This document shows, piece after piece, positions 25,586 to 33,066 of a stretch of 44,840 bases of DNA. A model generated the notes under the pieces. That model had not been told where the DNA came from. It worked only from the letters and a program-made list of their open reading frames with translations, and made no database searches. The stretch spans positions 1 through 44,840 of the forward strand of contig NZ_JAEHGC010000026.1 of assembly GCF_016107705.1 (NCBI RefSeq), given 5' to 3'. Every line of letters begins with the position of its first letter. Positions within the stretch are counted from its first letter, which is position 1. The translations under genes were made by a program, and so were the position numbers. The DNA is from Neobacillus cucumis (lineage in GTDB: Bacteria > Bacillota > Bacilli > Bacillales_B > DSM-18226).

Positions 25586-25844
25586 TTGTTACTCCTTCTA
25601 TATTTTATGTCCATTTAGCACCCATTTTAACACAGTATTGGTAGGCTGTCTGTTGGACAGCAGACTTCTGCTAATTATATGCTAATAACGATACGAATTG
25701 GGCTGGTAAAGTTATAAAAATGCTTATATACCAATAAATAAAAGAGCTGTATTTCATATGCAAATTAGAGCTCTAATTGTATTACTTATTTAATTTTTCT
25801 ACCTTTTTAAACCGAACCCGTTAGTTGCAGTCAAAGCCTTTTTT

Positions 25845-25936
25845 CTTTGTCAACAAATGGGGGCTAGAGAAAAGGATTGGGGGGCTGCGGCAGCCCTTAT
25901 TCTTGTTCCACTATCGGGGAGTTTAGTTGAAGAAGG
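25845..25936 (+). repeat. R1 element between two minus-strand genes
   Basis: TTTGTCAACAAATGGGGGC, stem GGGCTGC-GGCAGCCC type (perfect), T-tract, CTATCGGGGAGTTTAGTTGAAGAAGG. Just upstream, 25811-25830 reads ACCCGTTAGTTG, possibly an inverted arm remnant. Confidence 0.8.
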
Positions 25937-26004
25937 GAACACTTTAAAAAACGAATCCCAATAAAAGTGGTGCTTCACAACATTGAAAGCACCTCTATTT
26001 TGCA

Positions 26005-26475
26005 CTAATCCCAGATACGGATTCTTGGAACACCTGCGGTTCTTAAATAATCTAATAACTGACCAGTATGAACAGATTCGTGATACGCAATGCGTAGGAG
26101 CATATCCCCCAGGACTCTTATGTATCCTGCATCAGATCGGTCAATCGTAATATTTGTTAAGTCTTCTTCAGAAAATGATCTGATTGTATTTATGAATTGA
26201 TTCCGATAGGGTTCGGCAAATTCCAATTCAGAATTTACAGAAATAAAAGGTCTGTTTTCAAAAGGGGAATTAAATACAGATAAACTTCCTTGATTTTTAA
26301 GTGCCAGGTGATAATAATGTTCGCTTTCCAGTACGTGCCTGACCATTTCTAGACAATTCATAGCTTCATTATCTGGCTTCCAACTTAGTTTTTCTTCAGG
26401 AATAGATCTCCAGACTTTTATGCTTCTTCTTCTAACTTCATTTAAGTTTAAAATAATTAATTCAATTGAATTCAT
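26005..26475 (-). CDS. DinB family protein
   Basis: 156 residues from the ATG at 26475, which follows AAAGGAGG by 7 bases; an in-frame ATG 24 bases earlier lies inside the ribosome site and is not used. The fold is the DinB four-helix bundle with His ligands at MVRHVLESEHYYH (about residues 44-56) and at AYHESVHTGQLLDYLR near residue 135, giving the three-His metal site of the family. Such proteins include bacillithiol-dependent transferases and stress-induced proteins. The activity here is unknown. It is the second DinB gene of the window; a third exists as a fragment at 35397. Confidence 0.82.
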   Translation of the reverse strand: MNSIELIILNLNEVRRRSIKVWRSIPEEKLSWKPDNEAMNCLEMVRHVLESEHYYHLALKNQGSLSVFNSPFENRPFISVNSELEFAEPYRNQFINTIRSFSEEDLTNITIDRSDAGYIRVLGDMLLRIAYHESVHTGQLLDYLRTAGVPRIRIWD

Positions 26476-26569
26476 AAAAGTTCCTCCTTTGATAAGCATA
26501 TTTTAATTATACACGAATGAACGTTCGTGCCAATCTGAAGAAGGCATATTTTACAATAATTAGTTGTAC

Positions 26570-26853
26570 TTTATACGAACGGTGTAAGAGAATGAAGTGC
26601 TGCGATTGCAGTTTGAACTACCATGAAAGTACAAAACCGTAAAAATCTAAAAATGACAATACTAAAGTAGACCCAGCAATTATATTTTAAAAAAGCTGAG
26701 CCTAAAATTAAACCTCATGTCGCAATATCAGTATGACCACAATAACCCTACTTCTTTCATTCTCTGTGGTGAATCGCCGATTTTTGCGCTTCATGGATGG
26801 CTAACGGGTGCTTATGTTGAAGAATAGGGGCTGCTTCGGCAGCCCTTTTCATG
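26570..26853 (+). repeat. Two R1 parts joined through an R2 insertion
   Basis: A worn left part (ACGAACGGTGTAAGAG, hairpin CTGCGATTGCAG) leads into GTTTGAACTA, R2 (26621-26800), then CTAACGGGTGC and a perfect stem GGGCTGC-TTCG-GCAGCCC with T-run. Confidence 0.7.
26621..26800 (+). mobile_element. R2 element, copy 3 (180 bp)
   Basis: Starts CCATGAAAG, ends TTCATGGATGG, flanked by CTA on both sides. It differs from copy 1 by a handful of substitutions and small indels, so the two moved or were copied recently. Confidence 0.7.
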
Positions 26854-26922
26854 TTTGATATACTCAGAGATAAAGAGTTTTTGCTGAGTTGTTGTTGTAA
26901 AAAATTCTCCCTCCCTTGCAAT

Positions 26923-27210
26923 TCAATTTATTTGGATTGTGGAAACCACTAAATGATTATGGTCCACCTCTATATGATACTGTTTTCCATTTGCTCCTTT
27001 TACTAAATAAATAAGATCTGCACCAATTAAAGATCCAGTTTTTGAATAAAGGGAATACGAGATTATTTTTGTACCTTTATCTTTCATCGCTTGCCTTAGA
27101 CTTTCATCAAGAGTTGACCGGTTTATGTAGTTTGAAAAGACAATAAAAATAATGACGGCAACTACTACTGCAACAAGAAAGTACCAACCTTTTTTATTAG
27201 CATTAGACAT
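26923..27210 (-). CDS. Small membrane-anchored protein (95 aa)
   Basis: One N-terminal helix (GWYFLVAVVVAVIIFIVFSNY, about residues 8-28) after a short basic start, then a soluble part with alternating hydrophobic strands (TKIISYSLYSKTGSLIG, KQYHIEVDHNHLVVS). ATG follows GGAGGG at good spacing. It stands alone between R1 parts at 26853 and 27524. No family recognised. A role at the outer membrane face is inferred from topology only. Confidence 0.65.
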   Translation of the reverse strand: MSNANKKGWYFLVAVVVAVIIFIVFSNYINRSTLDESLRQAMKDKGTKIISYSLYSKTGSLIGADLIYLVKGANGKQYHIEVDHNHLVVSTIQIN

Positions 27211-27523
27211 GGGTTCCCTCCTAAACTATTTTAGTAATAACTTTATTATGATTATTCGGAATATTGATTAATACAAGAATAGAATTCAATTAAATTTTAA
27301 TAAGAAAGGTTGTGAATTTTTGAGGTAGTAAGCTAATTTAATTATGAAATTTGGTTGCATGACAAAATGGGGCTAATACAAAAGGTAATAAATAGAAGAA
27401 ACTCGTCAAAACAATCTTTTTTAACTAAAGTAAAGGCTTTTCAAATCAAGGAATTATTTCATATTCAACAAACAGGCCAAATTGTGGAGGAAACAGTACA
27501 AGTAAGAACGATGTTCCTAGACT

Positions 27524-27574
27524 GGTTTGTAAAGTTTTTCACTTAAACAAACGGGGCAGAATAGTTCAATAAGA
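27524..27574 (+). repeat. Short R1 element: left arm fused to right arm
   Basis: TTTGTAAAGTTTTTCACTTAAAC and then AAACGGGGCAGAATAGTTCAATAAG. The long-type left arm passes directly into the right arm, with no GGGTGC box and no hairpin. Confidence 0.72.
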
Positions 27575-27617
27575 GTGTTATAATTATTTCCAAATTATCT
27601 AAAAGGATGTTTTAAAA

Positions 27618-28175
27618 ATGAAATTTGAATATAAGTTAAGTGGTGCTGGTTGGGCAAATTTTAATATAGAAATTAATTCCGAAAGTTTTAGTTTTAGTCC
27701 AGGGTACCTGACAGATGCATTAGGTGGAATTTTAAATGCAATAAAAGAAATCCATCCATTATTTGATACTGAATGCGAATATAAAGAATATGGCTCAAAT
27801 TATACTTGGGATGCAGAACCTGATATTTTAAGATGGAACTTAAAATATATAGATAATGAAAAAATACTCATTAATCTTACTCACTTTGAAGATGATGAAG
27901 GAGATGGGGTTGTAGTATTAAACGAAGAATGTCCTTATGATATTTTCCTAAAAGAAGTTTTAAGAGAAGTAGAACTAATTCTCGTAGAGTATGGAATCGT
28001 TGGATATAAAGAAATGTGGTATGAAAATGAATTTCCATTAAGTACATTTTTAGAGTTGAAATTTTATTTAGAAAACAAGAAACGCTTTCCAATTGCTAAA
28101 AATATAGTAGGGAATAAAGAAACGAGAAAGAGTGATTTGAAATTTGAATTAGATTTTATCAATAAAATAAAATGA
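27618..28175 (+). CDS. Uncharacterised acidic protein (185 aa)
   Basis: A soluble, acidic protein starting MKFEYKLSGAGWANFNIEI, with an N-terminal beta-rich half (NLKYIDNEKILINLTHFEDDEGDG) and a helical C-terminal half (FLKEVLREVELILVEYG). The shape recalls small immunity or cassette-encoded proteins of bacilli, but no family can be named. The ATG has AAAGGATG upstream. It is intact, starts 44 bases after one R1 element, and its TGA (28173-28175) touches the next. Confidence 0.7.
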   Translation: MKFEYKLSGAGWANFNIEINSESFSFSPGYLTDALGGILNAIKEIHPLFDTECEYKEYGSNYTWDAEPDILRWNLKYIDNEKILINLTHFEDDEGDGVVVLNEECPYDIFLKEVLREVELILVEYGIVGYKEMWYENEFPLSTFLELKFYLENKKRFPIAKNIVGNKETRKSDLKFELDFINKIK

Positions 28176-28262
28176 TTTAATTAACGGAGGCTTATGTTAA
28201 AAATGGGATGGCAGCGGCGATCCCATTTTCTAATTATGCTAACGGGAGGTTAGTTCAATAAC
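28173..28262 (+). repeat. R1 element, full length
   Basis: TTTAATTAACGGAGGC, stem GGGATGGC-AGCG-GCGATCCC, T-tract, CTAACGGGAGGTTAG and GTTCAATAAC. Confidence 0.8.
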
Positions 28263-28327
28263 GTCGCATAAGACATGTAGTTTACAAAAAAGAGACAGTG
28301 TTCCACACTGCCTCTATTTATAAGGTA

Positions 28328-28657
28328 CTAAAGAAAAGGAAGAAATCTAATCTCATCTGTTGAAATGATTTTATGTTTTAATTCTGAATTCATATCTAAA
28401 ACACCTATCACAATTTGATTATCTTTCGTCACTGTTATGTATCTGAAATAATCATCACCAGAAATCAACAAATCAGTGTCATTCGACGTTTTTTCCATTT
28501 TGGCAAAGACATCTTCTGTGTACTTAAGTTGAAAAAAATCATCCAATCCTTTGGTTGAACTACCTACCCAGGTATGCAGAAAATCTTTCAGTGTGATTTG
28601 TTCAATCACCGATAAATGTTTCTTGAATCGTAGTTCATCTACTGTTACGGTTTTCAT
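28328..28657 (-). CDS. Uncharacterised protein (109 aa)
   Basis: A soluble protein starting MKTVTVDELRFKKHLSVIEQ. The second half is beta-rich (DLLISGDDYFRYITVTKDNQIVIGVLDM). The ribosome site is AAGGGGTGA before ATG. No family is recognised; the layout is faintly like a SMI1/KNR4-type immunity protein, but no signature can be pointed to, so this is not claimed. It is intact and is the only gene between R1 copies at 28173 and 28735. Confidence 0.65.
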   Translation of the reverse strand: MKTVTVDELRFKKHLSVIEQITLKDFLHTWVGSSTKGLDDFFQLKYTEDVFAKMEKTSNDTDLLISGDDYFRYITVTKDNQIVIGVLDMNSELKHKIISTDEIRFLPFL

Positions 28658-28734
28658 CGTTAATCACCCCTTAACAAGTATCTATTGTATACATTGAGGT
28701 CTGCCACATCAATGTTATCGGCGTAACAATCTGT

Positions 28735-28773
28735 TTACATTTTAGTTACTATACTAACGGGGCAGGTTAATGG
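28735..28773 (+). repeat. R1 right half
   Basis: TTAGTTACTATACTAACGGGGCAGGTTAATGG. The left arm and the hairpin are missing. A weaker right-half trace (CCACTACCAGGCAGG) lies at 29140-29155. Confidence 0.55.
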
Positions 28774-28827
28774 AAGGTGAGAAATTACACAATTATGTCG
28801 TCGACTCAAAAAGCTAAAAAAATAAGA

Positions 28828-28983
28828 CTAGGATTGTAAACTAGTCTCAAGTAATAAGTCATATATGTCTCTTTCCACAATTTCATCTAACAACATTTTT
28901 AAAAAAGAAGCATTTAATTTTTGTTCGTAAGCTCTTAAATAAATATCAATTAACTCTTCATTAGACACTGTTTTAAATCGCAT
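28828..28983 (-). CDS. sda: Sda-like sporulation checkpoint protein (51 aa)
   Basis: Start is ATG at 28983 behind a perfect AAGGAGATAGCA. The product reads SNEELIDIYLRAYEQKLN then FLKMLLDEIVERDI, which lines up with the two-helix hairpin of B. subtilis Sda (LSDELLIESYFKATEMNLN, then FIELIENEIKRRSL). Sda binds the dimerisation domain of sporulation kinase KinA and blocks phosphotransfer when replication is disturbed. The hairpin and loop spacing are conserved, but the charged face differs, so this may be a paralogue with another kinase target. It sits in the cassette-like region, away from any replication gene. No DnaA box cluster was seen upstream. Confidence 0.72.
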   Translation of the reverse strand: MRFKTVSNEELIDIYLRAYEQKLNASFLKMLLDEIVERDIYDLLLETSLQS

Positions 28984-29238
28984 TGCTATCTCCTTGTTAT
29001 TCAATCCAATTTTATTACATAAATTTTCCATCCTAACCTTATAAAAAAGATTTCGAACAACATTTGCTTTATTTTAGGGTAATTCTAGAAGTTTTTTAAA
29101 TTTCTTTGTTAAATTAAAGAGAAGTCTACCCCTTTTTATTATTCCACTACCAGGCAGGAATGAGAAAAATCAGTGCTCCCATGCGAGCACTAATGGTACA
29201 ATCTGCTTAATCATAAAAGTATGATGGAGGGGAGTAGC

Positions 29239-29774
29239 GTGAAAGAGTCTATTGTATTACGTGCAATTGATGTTGGGGATATTCAAAACTTTGCATTTAT
29301 CGAGAGGGCAGCGCAGATATTAAACAGAAGCTCGTTTTAAACGGTGCGGCAATCGGATGGGTCGACCCACCCTCAACGGACGAGGTGGTCTCCCTGCTTC
29401 GGGAGTTGTCCGTCGCAAGTGAGCGCGGCGATGCGTGCCTACTTTCAGTTTGGGTCGGACCAGACCTTGCAGGACTCGGATACTGGAGGCGCTATGATCG
29501 CCCGACTCATCGCCCAAATGCCGACATCGAAAAAGTAGCGGTCGATCCGCGGTATCAAGGTCGTGGTTTAGGGCGAAAGTTTGTAAGTCAGTTAATTTCG
29601 GAAGGGGTCAGTACTGGAATTGAGGTGTTAACCCTAGATTTCCGTGGTGACAACGAGCGTGCTGCCAAGTTGTACAGATCTCTGGGATTCACGGAATACG
29701 GGCGTTTACCTCGTTTTGTGGCTGTTGGTACTATGCGATATGACAAGGTATTATACGCCATCGATTTGCGCTGA
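29239..29774 (+). pseudogene. GNAT acetyltransferase, frameshifted, GC-richer than its surroundings
   Basis: A GTG at 29239 after GGAGGGGAG begins KESIVLRAIDVGDIQNFAF in one frame. The continuation SADIKQKLVLNGAAIGW lies in another frame and runs to 29774 with a full GNAT core: VAVDPRYQGRGLGRKFVSQLI (motif A, QGRGLG) and ERAAKLYRSLGF (motif B). One base missing near 29285 explains the break. A GTG at 29385 could still give a 129-residue protein containing the acetyl-CoA site. Codons are noticeably GC-rich (CGC, GTC, CTG) compared with the genes around it, a sign of recent transfer. Confidence 0.75.
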
Positions 29775-29862
29775 TAGACGCGTGAAGAAAGTCGTATAAA
29801 TAAATAAACGATAAGAAATTTCGTTACCCTGGCAGCACCAATACTGAGTATTTGATTTTAGC

Positions 29863-29952
29863 TTCTGTCGCTAAAGGGGGATTATGTTAGAGATGGGATA
29901 GCTGCAGCTATCCCGTTTTTTTATTGAGCTACCGAAGCAGATTAGAGAAGGA
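29863..29952 (+). repeat. R1 element, full length, perfect stem
   Basis: CTTCTGTCGCTAAAGGGGG, ATTATGTTAGAGAT, palindromic stem GGGATAGC-TGCA-GCTATCCC with one extra base, T-run, CTACCGAAGCAGATTAG. It closes the dense array on the right. Confidence 0.8.
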
Positions 29953-30080
29953 AGGAATGTAAAAAAGAAAGGCGGGGGATTTTTATTTGTTCAATATTGC
30001 GAAGGTTTTCACTTAAAGTTAACCTTTTTCAAGAGTGACGTAAAATGGTGTGGAAATTTTTTTCTATGTGAAAATAGGTA

Positions 30081-31181
30081 TCATGATGTTTTATATTTTT
30101 TCTTTACTCTCTTCACAATCAATAGTAGAAAAAAGAGTAAAGGAATGTATCCATAATCTATAATAAAGCCCATTTTCCCAATATAGGTTGTGAACGAATT
30201 AATTTGTTCCCTTGTCTTTAAAAAATTAATAGTAATTAATACAATCATTGATATTATAAGAACCCCATATTTTTGCTTCAGGTTGGTCACCTTTTTTAAA
30301 ATACGGCTGGCACACCAAAAGGAAATACAAAAATTAGGAAGAAGAACAATAGTCCAAGTGGCAATGCCAATGTATTCAAATCTCTCAACAAAAGGCATCT
30401 CTACTATTTTCCACATCGTTAAGGTTGGCCATATGTTTTTTTGCAACTGACCTTCAGAAAAATACGCAAAGGTTAAAATCGCAAGAAATGTATAGGCAAT
30501 TGTAGCAAGAAGAACTGCCAAATGGGACCATTTTTTTGATTTTTGAGGTTCTTTGATAAATGGATAAAGAAACAAAAGTATCATATAGCCAGAATAGCTA
30601 AAGGACATATGATAAGATGCCATAACCAAATCCTTTATTGAGTGATCAAAAATTGGAAGGAGGTTCCTGAAATCTGCATAAGGTATCGTAAATAGAAAAG
30701 TGAAAACTAAATAAGCGGGAAGAACAAATCCAAAAAACGCCACTCCTGTTATGGTTCTAATCCCTCCAAAAACGATATAAGTCGCTAAACAGCAAAAAGC
30801 TAGAGAAAACCAAAACGTACTAAAATCTGAAAACACCCACACTTGAATGACCTCTATAAAACTTCTAAGAACAGTGATAATGATAAGAAGAAAATAGATA
30901 ACAAATGGCAGGGATATGAGATTGCCCATTTTATTTCCAAATACGACGGTATGAGCTGTCATAATATCGCCATCTGCTGTTTCTGCGATTTTATATATCA
31001 TCCATAGAATGATATGGATGCTTAAACCGGAAATGATAACGGCAATCCATGCATCGTACCCTGCAGTAACTGCAATAATGCGCTGGAAGCCGAGGACCCC
31101 TATGCCAACTTGCATCTTATGGATCAGAAAAAAAACTAAAAAAGGCGATATTTTTACTTTTTCAGGCACTATTTGTTCCAT
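30081..31181 (-). CDS. GerAB/YndE-type spore germination permease
   Basis: 366 residues and ten membrane helices, of the APC-like GerAB family, the B subunit of germinant receptors in the spore inner membrane. The start (KISPFLVFFLIHKMQVGIGVLGFQR) and the central NLLPIFDHSIKDLVMASYHMSFSYSGYMILLFLYPF are family hallmarks. GGAGG precedes the ATG. No GerAA or GerAC gene lies beside it, so it is an orphan subunit that may work with receptors encoded elsewhere or be a leftover of an operon. Forespore sigma-G control is expected for this family, but no promoter could be fixed. Confidence 0.86.
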   Translation of the reverse strand: MEQIVPEKVKISPFLVFFLIHKMQVGIGVLGFQRIIAVTAGYDAWIAVIISGLSIHIILWMIYKIAETADGDIMTAHTVVFGNKMGNLISLPFVIYFLLIIITVLRSFIEVIQVWVFSDFSTFWFSLAFCCLATYIVFGGIRTITGVAFFGFVLPAYLVFTFLFTIPYADFRNLLPIFDHSIKDLVMASYHMSFSYSGYMILLFLYPFIKEPQKSKKWSHLAVLLATIAYTFLAILTFAYFSEGQLQKNIWPTLTMWKIVEMPFVERFEYIGIATWTIVLLPNFCISFWCASRILKKVTNLKQKYGVLIISMIVLITINFLKTREQINSFTTYIGKMGFIIDYGYIPLLFFLLLIVKRVKKKYKTS

Positions 31182-31938
31182 TAACCCTTCCTCCGGTTCT
31201 TATGTCAATCAGTTTTTTGCTTTTTTCATGTAAAATATCATATTGGGATTTTATGCCATTGAAGCTTATAATCATTAAGGTTGATCGCTTCAATAAGAGT
31301 AATCTTAAGGTCCACCATTCGCGGTGTATAGATTTAAAAAGGAGTTAAGGAAGGTAAATCTTAATAAGGATGTCTATATTTATCTTTTCCTTATATGGAA
31401 TAATTATGAATCATGCTGCTGTATAATGGGTCACGTATATAGGTGGGTGAAATTTTATGATAAAGGCTTGGGAGTAGATATGAAACAGGGACTGCCACCG
31501 CCGAAACCGCCTCCGTAGCCAAATCCGCACATACTTTTCACCACCTGTCAAAATGTTCGAAATAAAACCCTCACTATGTATCTTATTTCATAAGACAAGA
31601 ATTCTTGGTCAAACATCATATTGATAATGTAAAATATACACCTTGCCTATAAATGGAAAGAAACGTCTGCTTGAAGGAGGCAAACGTTCTTTATATCCGA
31701 GAAGGTAATATATATGTTTAGTTTTGGTGTAATCATAATATATGTACAAGATAATGAGATGGAATGGACAAGGGCTGATTTTTTATCGAATTAATTTTTG
31801 GTCTGTTCTAAAAAATTCCTCCAAATAAAACTTAACCGATTGGGTACTCAAGTTAAACTGATACATAGTCTAGAGTGTATCAGGAAAGTCATACCCTTGC
31901 TTAGAACATAACCTCATCACAAAGACAGGTCTCAATCA
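31182..31938. other. Long interval between gerAB and the YjcZ genes
   Basis: No intact gene found. It contains the divergent control region of the GerAB gene, the YjcZ remnant described at 31455-31532, and a hairpin at 31661-31690 (AACGTCTGC with GCAAACGTT). No R1 element occurs here. Confidence 0.4.
31455..31532 (-). pseudogene. Truncated YjcZ-like Gly-rich peptide
   Basis: On the minus strand an ATG at 31532, 8 bases after AGGTGG, begins [17 protein letters not shown], very like the middle of the YjcZ protein at 32262 ([14 protein letters not shown]). The frame then loses the hydrophobic tail of the family and stops after 25 codons. It is probably a decayed paralogue. Confidence 0.5.
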
Positions 31939-31941
31939 CCC

Positions 31942-31966
31942 AAAGCCCCTAGTAGGGCTTTTTTGT
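31942..31966 (+). terminator. Intrinsic terminator hairpin
   Basis: AAAGCCC and GGGCTTT around a CTAGTA loop, followed by a T-run. The transcript it ends is not identified. Confidence 0.65.
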
Positions 31967-32117
31967 ATTTATTAATCCTTTCAACTTAATAAAAGACTAC
32001 ACTTAAGTATGGACAGGGAAGACAACTTAGGAGAATGATCTTAATTGCAAATAGTGCCCACCCCCTTTTTAGTATTTTACATATTTTATAGGTATCAGCT
32101 GAAAGGAGGTTGTGTAT

Positions 32118-32225
32118 ATGGATGGTGTTGGTTTCGGTGGCGCTGGTGGTGGCTTTGCCTTACTCGTTGTTTTGTTTATCCTTCTTATTATTATAGGAGC
32201 TTCATTTGTTGGTGGTTTTGTTTAA
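32118..32225 (+). CDS. YjcZ-family sporulation protein (35 aa)
   Basis: A very short gene behind a perfect AAAGGAGGT. The product has a Gly-rich start (MDGVGFGGAGGGF) and one hydrophobic helix ([20 protein letters not shown]), the plan of the YjcZ/YhaL-like small spore proteins found in many bacilli. A second member follows 36 bases later on the same strand. Expression in the sporulating cell is expected from the family, not read from this sequence. Confidence 0.8.
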   Translation: MDGVGFGGAGGGFALLVVLFILLIIIGASFVGGFV

Positions 32226-32261
32226 GAAATAACCTATTCCCTTTTGAAAGGAGGAGTAATT

Positions 32262-32420
32262 ATGGATGGTTACGGTGGTTTCGGAGGCTACGGTGGATTC
32301 GGTGGTTGTTGTTCCCCTGGATTTGGCTACGGAGGTGGCTTTTGCGGAGGCAATCCATTCGTTTTAATCGTAGTATTATTCATCCTGTTAATTATCGTTG
32401 GAGCAGCATGTTTTTACTAA
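32262..32420 (+). CDS. YjcZ-family sporulation protein (52 aa)
   Basis: Starts [12 protein letters not shown] behind AAAGGAGGAG. A Gly/Tyr/Phe-rich segment with three cysteines ([15 protein letters not shown]) is followed by the family helix [20 protein letters not shown]. It is longer than its neighbour at 32118, whose helix is nearly the same (LFILLIII to LFILLIIV). Both probably come from one transcript, closed by the strong terminator at 32433. Members are abundant small spore proteins; the mechanism is unknown. Confidence 0.85.
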   Translation: MDGYGGFGGYGGFGGCCSPGFGYGGGFCGGNPFVLIVVLFILLIIVGAACFY

Positions 32421-32432
32421 TTTATATTCTTT

Positions 32433-32459
32433 AAAAAAGCCTTATAAAAAGGCTTTTTT
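32433..32459 (+). terminator. Terminator of the YjcZ pair
   Basis: AAAAAAGCC and GGCTTTTTT around a short AT loop, directly behind the second YjcZ gene. Confidence 0.85.
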
Positions 32460-32648
32460 CATTTTTGTGTAAATTATTAAAAACTCATATGAAAAAAGGG
32501 GAAATTAACCAAGCCCTGCCCATAAAGTCTATTTAGGCAAAATTAAAGAGACTTCTTGCAACAGTTATTAGAAAGGTTTTGAGATTTAAAAAAACATGTG
32601 CACTCTAGAAATTCATTTTATTTATTGACAGCACTTCCGAACGGGAAA

Positions 32649-32670
32649 GCCCACTTCTTCAGAGGTGGGA
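32649..32670 (+). repeat. Hairpin of IS200/IS605 type
   Basis: GCCCACTTC-TTCA-GAGGTGGG is the type of foot hairpin found near the ends of IS200/IS605 elements. It lies 150 bases before the TnpB stub, with GATGGAAGTGAGG after it. Assignment is by resemblance. Confidence 0.45.
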
Positions 32671-32817
32671 TGGAAGTGAGGTCGAACCAGGCATGCCTTT
32701 ATGTATGTTAATGGTTAGATATATTTTTGTTTATTTGCGAGATGTTCCAATAGAAACGGAACGTTTGTTCTATTATAATATATATGTTAATACAATAAAT
32801 GGAAGGGAGGTTAACGA

Positions 32818-32937
32818 ATGGAGACCTTTCATAAAGCTTATAAATTCCGTTTGTACCCTTCGGAAGAGCAGGCAGTTATGATCAATAAAACTATTGGTCC
32901 TTGTCGTTCTTCTGCCTTAAGTGGATTCTCTGTGTAA
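32818..32937 (+). pseudogene. TnpB N-terminal stub of an IS200/IS605-family element
   Basis: ATG at 32818 follows GGGAGG. The peptide METFHKAYKFRLYPSEEQ, then INKTIG, is the classic start of TnpB, the RNA-guided nuclease of IS605-type elements. After about 27 residues the similarity stops (PCRSSALSGFSV) and a stop codon follows. The catalytic RuvC domain, zinc finger and right end are absent, so the element is dead. Nothing downstream to 33060 looks like the missing part. Confidence 0.7.
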
Positions 32938-33019
32938 AGCCCTTTCATTCTCTATGGTGGAACGATGGGGAACTAAATGGAAGGTTAGTGGAACAAGTAC
33001 ATCTACTTTTATCAAAAAT

Positions 33020-33040
33020 AAAAACCCCAAAAGGGGCTAT
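33020..33040 (-). terminator. Terminator of the DUF2202 gene
   Basis: On the minus strand AGCCCC and GGGGTT form a short GC-rich stem followed by TTTTATTTTTG, 27 bases past the stop. Confidence 0.7.
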
Positions 33041-33066
33041 ATATCTTTGATAATGTTTATTTTGTT

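Noticed and set aside
25811..25830. Inverted R1 arm (ACCCGTTAGTTG)
   Set aside because: Only about 12 bases match and no hairpin or second arm accompanies it; could be chance, so it is not counted against the common orientation.
27355..27546. Forward reading frame of 63 codons ending inside the short R1 element
   Set aside because: TTG start without ribosome site, no family, and the last codons are R1 arm sequence.
31324..31518. Forward reading frame ending in a Pro-rich tail
   Set aside because: The tail is the complement of a Gly-rich YjcZ-like peptide on the minus strand; the frame has no ribosome site.
32940..32960. Possible R2 trace (TTTCATTCTCTATGGTGGAA) behind the TnpB stub
   Set aside because: Only about 18 bases resemble R2 and neither R2 end nor a CTA flank is present.
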